A program made the translations under genes and the position numbers. Of a stretch of DNA of 64,000 nt, positions 60,318-64,000 are shown piece by piece. Location of the stretch: positions 186,001-250,000 of the forward strand of contig NZ_RDSM01000001.1 in the NCBI RefSeq assembly GCF_004115155.1. Direction: 5' to 3'. The notes beneath the pieces were generated by a model, which searched no databases, was not told the DNA's origin, and saw only the letters and a program-made list of their open reading frames with translations. Each line of letters begins with the position of its first letter. Within the stretch, counting starts at the first letter, position 1. The stretch is from Granulicella sibirica (GTDB taxonomy: Bacteria; Acidobacteriota; Terriglobia; Terriglobales; Acidobacteriaceae).

Positions 60318-60468
60318 AGTCAGAGCCGGTCTCCTGGCTTACGCGTCCTTGAGCCATGCTGCCTTCCCGGGCTTGTGCCCAGTGGCGTTCCACGTGAGTG
60401 CATGGCTCTCTGCGCTTACAGTTACGGGGTAGTGGCGGATTTGCACCGCGCTTCCCGACACTCTGACT
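60318..60468 (-). ncRNA. Cobalamin (B12) riboswitch ahead of btuB
   Basis: Read on the minus strand. The B12 box AAGCCAGGAGACCGG is at 60326-60340. GGGAAGCGCGG, CAAATCCGCC and ACCCCGTAACTGTAAG form the core, with GCCACTGGGC and GGGAAGG nearby. P1 closes perfectly: AGTCAGAG (60461-60468) with CTCTGACT (60318-60325). The end is 24 bases before the btuB ATG, and the ribosome-binding site lies right after P1, favouring translational control. It starts about 35 bp after the btuF stop. Confidence 0.94.
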
Positions 60469-60502
60469 TTTGGCTGACGTTGTGGGCCGATGGCTTCTCG
60501 GC

Positions 60503-61363
60503 TTACGGATGAAATTGTTTGGCGAGGTCTTCGAGGGCGTCGAAGGCTACGGGGCTGGCGAAGTCCATGCGCTTGTCGACATAGAAGACCTTTGCCTGGG
60601 TGACGGCGGGCATGGACTGCCAGCCGGGAAGCGTCTTTAGGAGTTCGAGGGTGACCTTGCCTCCGCGGGTGAGAAGGAGCGCGTCGGGGGCGCGGGCGAT
60701 GACGGCCTCGATGCTGATGTGGGGCCACTCCTGCGGGATGTCGGCGGTGACGGAACGGGCTCCGGCGGCGGCGATCATCTCGGTGATGAAGGCTCCGTGG
60801 CCGATGGTGATGACGGGGTCGTACCAGACGGGGAGGAACACAGTGACGACAGGCTTGCCCTGCGCGCCGGCGCGTACGGCGGCGAGGCGCTGGCGGAGGC
60901 TGGCGACTTCGGCGTCGGCCTGGGGGCGGCGGTTGAGGGCGTCGCCGAGCGAGAGGATGGAGCGGAAGATACCGTCGATGCCGTGGGGGTCGATGAGGAA
61001 GATGGGTATGCCGAGCTGGCGGAACTTTTCGACGGAGCCTTCGCCGTTCTGGGTCTTCATGGCGAGGAGGAGGTCGGGGTGAAGGGAGACGATGGTCTCT
61101 AAGGACGGCGTGAGGATGGAGCCTACGGATGGTTTCTTTTTGGCTTCGGCGGGGTACTGGACGTAGTCGCTGACGGCGACGACGTCGTCTCCGGCTCCGA
61201 TGGAGTAGACGGCGTCGGTGACGCTGGGGACGAGGGAGATGATGCGGTGAGGATGGTCGGGGACCTGGACGGCGCGACCGGTCTCGTCGGTGACGGTGCG
61301 GGTGGCGTGGGCCTGAAGGCTTAGTGCTAAAAGCGTAAGGAGTAGGAGGAGTTTGGTCTTCAT
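60503..61363 (-). CDS. btuF: Periplasmic corrinoid-binding protein
   Basis: 286 residues with a signal peptide (MKTKLLLLLTLLALSLQAHA). Class III binding-protein features: TVTDETGRAVQVPDHPHRIISLVPSVTDAVYSIGAGDDVVAVSDY, SLETIVSLHPDLLLAM and WPHISIEAVIARAPDALLL. It delivers corrinoids to BtuCD. The ATG overlaps the cbiA stop by 4 bp. Corrinoid specificity is inferred from the operon and from the riboswitches; the family also binds siderophores. Confidence 0.92.
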   Translation of the reverse strand: MKTKLLLLLTLLALSLQAHATRTVTDETGRAVQVPDHPHRIISLVPSVTDAVYSIGAGDDVVAVSDYVQYPAEAKKKPSVGSILTPSLETIVSLHPDLLLAMKTQNGEGSVEKFRQLGIPIFLIDPHGIDGIFRSILSLGDALNRRPQADAEVASLRQRLAAVRAGAQGKPVVTVFLPVWYDPVITIGHGAFITEMIAAAGARSVTADIPQEWPHISIEAVIARAPDALLLTRGGKVTLELLKTLPGWQSMPAVTQAKVFYVDKRMDFASPVAFDALEDLAKQFHP

Positions 61364-62724
61364 GCGTGCACCAGGCGTGCTGTTCGTGCGGCTTCTACGA
61401 AGTGTGGGGCGATGGTTGGGTTGGCGCGGAAGTGAAGGTGGATGTAGCTAGCGAGGATGTTGCCCTGAGTGAAGCCTTCCGGCTCTTTGCGGCTAGCGAG
61501 GGAGTAGGTGACTTCGTAGCTTGTTTTCTGCGGTGCGGGAGAGGTGAGGCGGGAGTAGTGGAAACTGTGGCCTCGGATTACGGTGCCCGCTGGGCCGAGG
61601 AGGTTGGATTGGGTGAGTTCGACTGTGGTGTAGCCGAATTGGTTCAGCTTGGGGGTCATCTCGAACGCCAGATCGAGGAGATTGGCCATGGCGTGTGGCT
61701 CGCCGTCGGTTGTGGTGAGGGTGCGGCCGAGGTAGATCATGCCTCCGCATTCGGCGTAGATAGGGCGGCCTTGCGCGGCGAAGGTTCGGAGGTTTTCGTG
61801 CATGGATGTGTTGGCGCTCAGGGCTTCGGCGTGGAGTTCGGGGTAGCCTCCGCCTAAGTAGAGGGCGTCCAGGTCTTCTGGGAGATGAGGATCGTGCAGG
61901 GGGCTGAAGGAGATGATTGTTGCGCCCGCGTTGCGGAGGAGGTCGAGGTTGTCTTCGTAGTAGAAGCTGAAGGCGTCGTCGCGGGCTACGCCGATTCGGA
62001 TTGGGTCTGTTTTGGTCTCAGATGACGTAGACTGCCGAGCTTCGAGCGGAAACTCGAGAGCCAGGATTCGGTCAAGTTCGAGGTGCGCTTCTGCTGCTTC
62101 GGCAAAGAGGCTCAGCACTTCCGTTGCTGGAGCTTCAGAGGCCGCGTGCAGACCGAGGTGGCGCTCGGGGATCGTGATGGCTGGGTCGCGGGGAAGCCAG
62201 CCTAAGACCGGGGTGCGGCAGGAGGCGGCGATCGCGGTGGAGAGCATCTGGTAGTGGCGCTCGCTAGCTGCGCGGTTGAGGATGACGCCGGCCAGGTTGA
62301 GGGTGAGATCGAAGGACTCGAAGCCAAGGACGACGGCGGCTATGCTGCGGGCGCTCTTCGATGCGTCGAGGACGAGGATGACGGGGAGGCCTAGGAGTTT
62401 GGCGATCTCGGCGCTGCTGCCGGTCTCGGTGAGACCATCTTTCCCGTCGAAGAGACCCATCATGCCCTCGACGATGACGGCGTCGGCTCCCGCGCTCGCT
62501 TCGGAGAGGACGGCGCGGTTTGCCTCGGGGGTGAGCATCCAGGTGTCGAGGTTGCGGGAGGTGCTGCCGGAGATGCGGGTGTGATGGGTGGTATCGAGGA
62601 AGTCGGGACCTCCCTTGAAGGGTTGGACGACGAGGCCGCGCTGGCGCGTGGCGGCGATGAGGGCGAGGGTAACGGTGGTCTTGCCGACGCCGCTGGCGGT
62701 TCCGGCTACAAGGAAGCCTTTCAT
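61360..62724 (-). CDS. cbiA: Cobyrinate a,c-diamide synthase
   Basis: 454 residues. ATP- and glutamine-dependent amidation of the a and c side chains of cobyrinate. The P-loop domain: FLVAGTASGVGKTTVTLALIAA, then VVQPFKGGPDFLDTTHHT and VIVEGMMGLFDGKDGL. The C-terminal glutaminase has ALYLGGGYPELHAEAL and YAECGGMIYLG with the catalytic Cys, and RGHSFHYSR near the end. ATGA overlaps on both sides. Start ATG 62724. Confidence 0.96.
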   Translation of the reverse strand: MKGFLVAGTASGVGKTTVTLALIAATRQRGLVVQPFKGGPDFLDTTHHTRISGSTSRNLDTWMLTPEANRAVLSEASAGADAVIVEGMMGLFDGKDGLTETGSSAEIAKLLGLPVILVLDASKSARSIAAVVLGFESFDLTLNLAGVILNRAASERHYQMLSTAIAASCRTPVLGWLPRDPAITIPERHLGLHAASEAPATEVLSLFAEAAEAHLELDRILALEFPLEARQSTSSETKTDPIRIGVARDDAFSFYYEDNLDLLRNAGATIISFSPLHDPHLPEDLDALYLGGGYPELHAEALSANTSMHENLRTFAAQGRPIYAECGGMIYLGRTLTTTDGEPHAMANLLDLAFEMTPKLNQFGYTTVELTQSNLLGPAGTVIRGHSFHYSRLTSPAPQKTSYEVTYSLASRKEPEGFTQGNILASYIHLHFRANPTIAPHFVEAARTARLVHA

Positions 62725-63296
62725 CCCATCACCTCGATGTGGCCCTTGAGGGCGAGGGGAAGACCGGCGACCATGAGGATGACATCGTCGGCGATGCGGG
62801 CTACGCGCTGGTTGATCTCGCCGAGAAGATCACGGTAGCGGCGGCCCATGGGGTAGGCGGGGACGACGCCGCTGCCGACCTCGTTCGAGACGAGGATGAC
62901 GCGGCAGGGGGCGTTGGCGAGGGCTTCGATGAGAGCCTCAATCCGAGGTTCCGTGGCATCGCGGACGTCTTCTGTGCCGGCGTCCATCAGGCTGGCGGCG
63001 AAGATGGTGAGGCAGTCGATGAGGAGGATGTCGGCTTCGGTTTCGGTGATGACGCGAGCGAGTTCGAGGGGCTCTTCGATGGTGCGCCAGTGGGTGGGGC
63101 GGTCTTCGCGGTGGCGGTCGATCTTGCGGCGCATCTCGTCGTCGACCGCGGATGCGGTGGCGACGAAGACGACGGGGGTGCGGCCTTCGTCGAGATGCCC
63201 GGCGAGGCGCTGGGCGTAGCGGCTCTTGCCACTGCGGACGCCGCCGAGAACAAGCGTGACGCTGCCCTGACGGTTGTGAGAAGACGAGTCCTGCAC
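62721..63296 (-). CDS. cobU: Adenosylcobinamide kinase / guanylyltransferase
   Basis: About 191 residues. It phosphorylates adenosylcobinamide and attaches GMP. P-loop LVLGGVRSGKSRYAQRLAG near the start, FVATASAVDDEMRRKIDRHREDRP with the GMP-accepting His, LLIDCLTIFAAS and VILVSNEVGSGVVPAYPMGRRYRDLLG, all family hallmarks. The start is uncertain; GTG 63296 is taken, while GTG 63338 or 63305 are possible. It is the first gene after the second riboswitch. Confidence 0.94.
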   Translation of the reverse strand: MQDSSSHNRQGSVTLVLGGVRSGKSRYAQRLAGHLDEGRTPVVFVATASAVDDEMRRKIDRHREDRPTHWRTIEEPLELARVITETEADILLIDCLTIFAASLMDAGTEDVRDATEPRIEALIEALANAPCRVILVSNEVGSGVVPAYPMGRRYRDLLGEINQRVARIADDVILMVAGLPLALKGHIEVMG

Positions 63297-63459
63297 GCTT
63301 CGCACTGGTGAATACCATTTCGCTCGATGCAGGAGCACGAGGGCGTCTACATCGGGCGGGATTTGGATTTAGGCAGCGGACACGGCGTGGATCGCTTGAT
63401 CGCGACGACACCGATATGCTCTCCAGCTCTCCCTAGAAGCCGAATCAAGCCCAGATTGG
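63297..63459 (-). promoter_or_regulatory. Leader between riboswitch and cobU
   Basis: About 160 bases between the aptamer and cobU, longer than the 23-base spacing at btuB. No strong terminator hairpin with T-run is visible, so the expression platform cannot be read. No gene is seen on either strand. Confidence 0.4.
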
Positions 63460-63612
63460 TACGCGGCCGGTATCCTGACTTGTGCTTCGCTGAATCCGGC
63501 TCGCCTTCCCAGGGTCGTTTGCCCCAGTGGCTTCAATTACTTGCCGGACTCTCCGCACATACAGTTACTGGGTAGCGACGGAGTCTCACCGTCTTCCCGA
63601 AACCGAATACTT
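63460..63612 (-). ncRNA. Cobalamin (B12) riboswitch ahead of cobU-cbiA-btuF
   Basis: Read on the minus strand. The B12 box is AGTCAGGATACCGGCC (63465-63480). Core elements are GGGAAGACGGTG, GACTCCGTCGC, ACCCAGTAACTGTATG, GAAGCCACTGGGGC and CTGGGAAGGCGAGCC. The closing stem is near GTATTCGG and the end of the box. TATACT at 63618-63623 would be a -10 just upstream. It is a close relative of the copy at 60.4 kb in all core positions. Confidence 0.94.
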
Positions 63613-63617
63613 TGCAA

Positions 63618-63623
63618 GTATAG
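63618..63623 (-). promoter_or_regulatory. Possible -10 element of the riboswitch transcript
   Basis: TATACT on the minus strand lies 6 bases ahead of the aptamer, the expected distance for a start site at its first bases. No clear -35 is readable; it would lie inside the histidine kinase 3' end. Confidence 0.4.
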
Positions 63624-63636
63624 CGGGAGTGCGGCG

Positions 63637-64000
63637 TCAGGCGGCGGGAAGGCGAAGTTCGGCGCGGCAGCCGGGCTCGTCCTCGCGGTTGGAGAGGCGG
63701 ACGGTGCCTTGGTGGCCCTCGGCGATCTGGAGGGCGAGGGCGAGGCCGATGCCCGTGCCCTCGGGCTTGGTGGTGTAGAAGGGCACGAAGAGATTGTCGG
63801 GGTTGGTGATGCCGGGGCCGTTGTCGACCACATAGATGGAGACGGCTCCGCGTTCGACCTGCCAGCCGACGCAGACGATGGGCTTGCGCGCGCCCATGTC
63901 AGGACCAATCGAGGCTTCGACGGCGTTCTTGACGAGGTTGATGAGGGCCTGCTGAACCTGGTCCTCGTCGATGAACAGGAAGACCTCGGGGCCGGGGTCG
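63637..64000 (-). CDS. Histidine kinase, C-terminal ATPase part (5' truncated by window edge)
   Basis: About the last 120 residues are visible; the frame is open to the right edge. The HATPase_c boxes read QALINLVKNAVEAS (N box), VVDNGPGI (G1), LFVPFYTTKPEGTGIGLALALQIAEGHQG (F and G2) and RLSNREDEPGC at the end. This is the pattern of NtrB-like sensor kinases that phosphorylate a response regulator. The sensor region and partner are outside the window. The stop lies just ahead of the riboswitch promoter. Confidence 0.93.
   Translation of the reverse strand, partial: DPGPEVFLFIDEDQVQQALINLVKNAVEASIGPDMGARKPIVCVGWQVERGAVSIYVVDNGPGITNPDNLFVPFYTTKPEGTGIGLALALQIAEGHQGTVRLSNREDEPGCRAELRLPAA

Noticed and set aside
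1..64000. CRISPR array, insertion sequence, integrase or prophage
   Set aside because: No regularly spaced repeats, transposase, integrase or phage genes were found in either strand.

Overview
The window is a dense, GC-rich bacterial chromosome segment of about 60 protein genes. The gene content points to Acidobacteriota, most likely class Terriglobia (Granulicella/Edaphobacter/Terriglobus type). The indicators are a PadR regulator coupled to a giant MacB-like 'ADOP' permease, a second ADOP, a secreted S53 protease with Ig-like tail, a secreted FG-GAP/ASPIC-UnbV protein, tandem DUF507 genes and many secreted TPR or helical proteins. The taxonomic call is an inference from content; no 16S gene is present.

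Layout. 1-5.6 kb: 3' end of ileS, lspA, a ParD/ParE-like toxin-antitoxin pair, uvrA and a small coupled gene. 5.6-13.7 kb: TPR and helical secreted proteins, a SprT-like metalloprotein, lgt (minus), hpt, then padR-ADOP behind two copies of a palindromic operator. 13.8-24.5 kb: flavin-dependent oxidoreductase, membrane protein, DNA-repair-type radical SAM protein, GAF-GAF-PP2C phosphatase, YidH/DUF202, aroA, a glycosyltransferase, a 300-bp structured AT-richer gap, a bifunctional nuclease and miaB. 24.7-36.4 kb: S53 protease, a glycoside hydrolase behind a LacI-type operator and coupled to an FG-GAP protein, GH43, ADOP and hrpB. 36.5-44.4 kb: HD cyanamide-hydratase-like protein, tRNA-Glu(CUC), two DUF507 genes, an unknown gene, recJ (no usual start codon), then HlyD-type adaptor, TPR protein and TolC-type protein. 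44.5-47.9 kb: pyridoxamine-oxidase-like, HAD, Nudix and amidohydrolase genes.

47.9-63.6 kb is a cobalamin uptake and late-assembly island, all on the minus strand. Transcription order is riboswitch, cobU, cbiA, btuF, second riboswitch, btuB, btuC, btuD, cobT, cobS, cobC, an unknown gene, pduO, bluB, cobQ, cbiB, cobD. Nearly every junction is a stop/start overlap, so both halves look like translationally coupled operons. The set covers corrinoid import, amidation, aminopropanol arm and lower-ligand attachment, including aerobic DMB synthesis. No corrin-ring genes are in view, which suggests salvage of incomplete corrinoids unless the early genes lie elsewhere. The window ends in the 3' part of a histidine kinase.

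At large scale the + strand changes from C-rich to G-rich near 44.4 kb whatever the gene orientation, an origin-like or inversion-like skew switch. The best candidates for undescribed biology are the unknown gene inside the cobalamin operon, the two riboswitches in series, the structured element at 22.4-22.6 kb and the tandem PadR operator.
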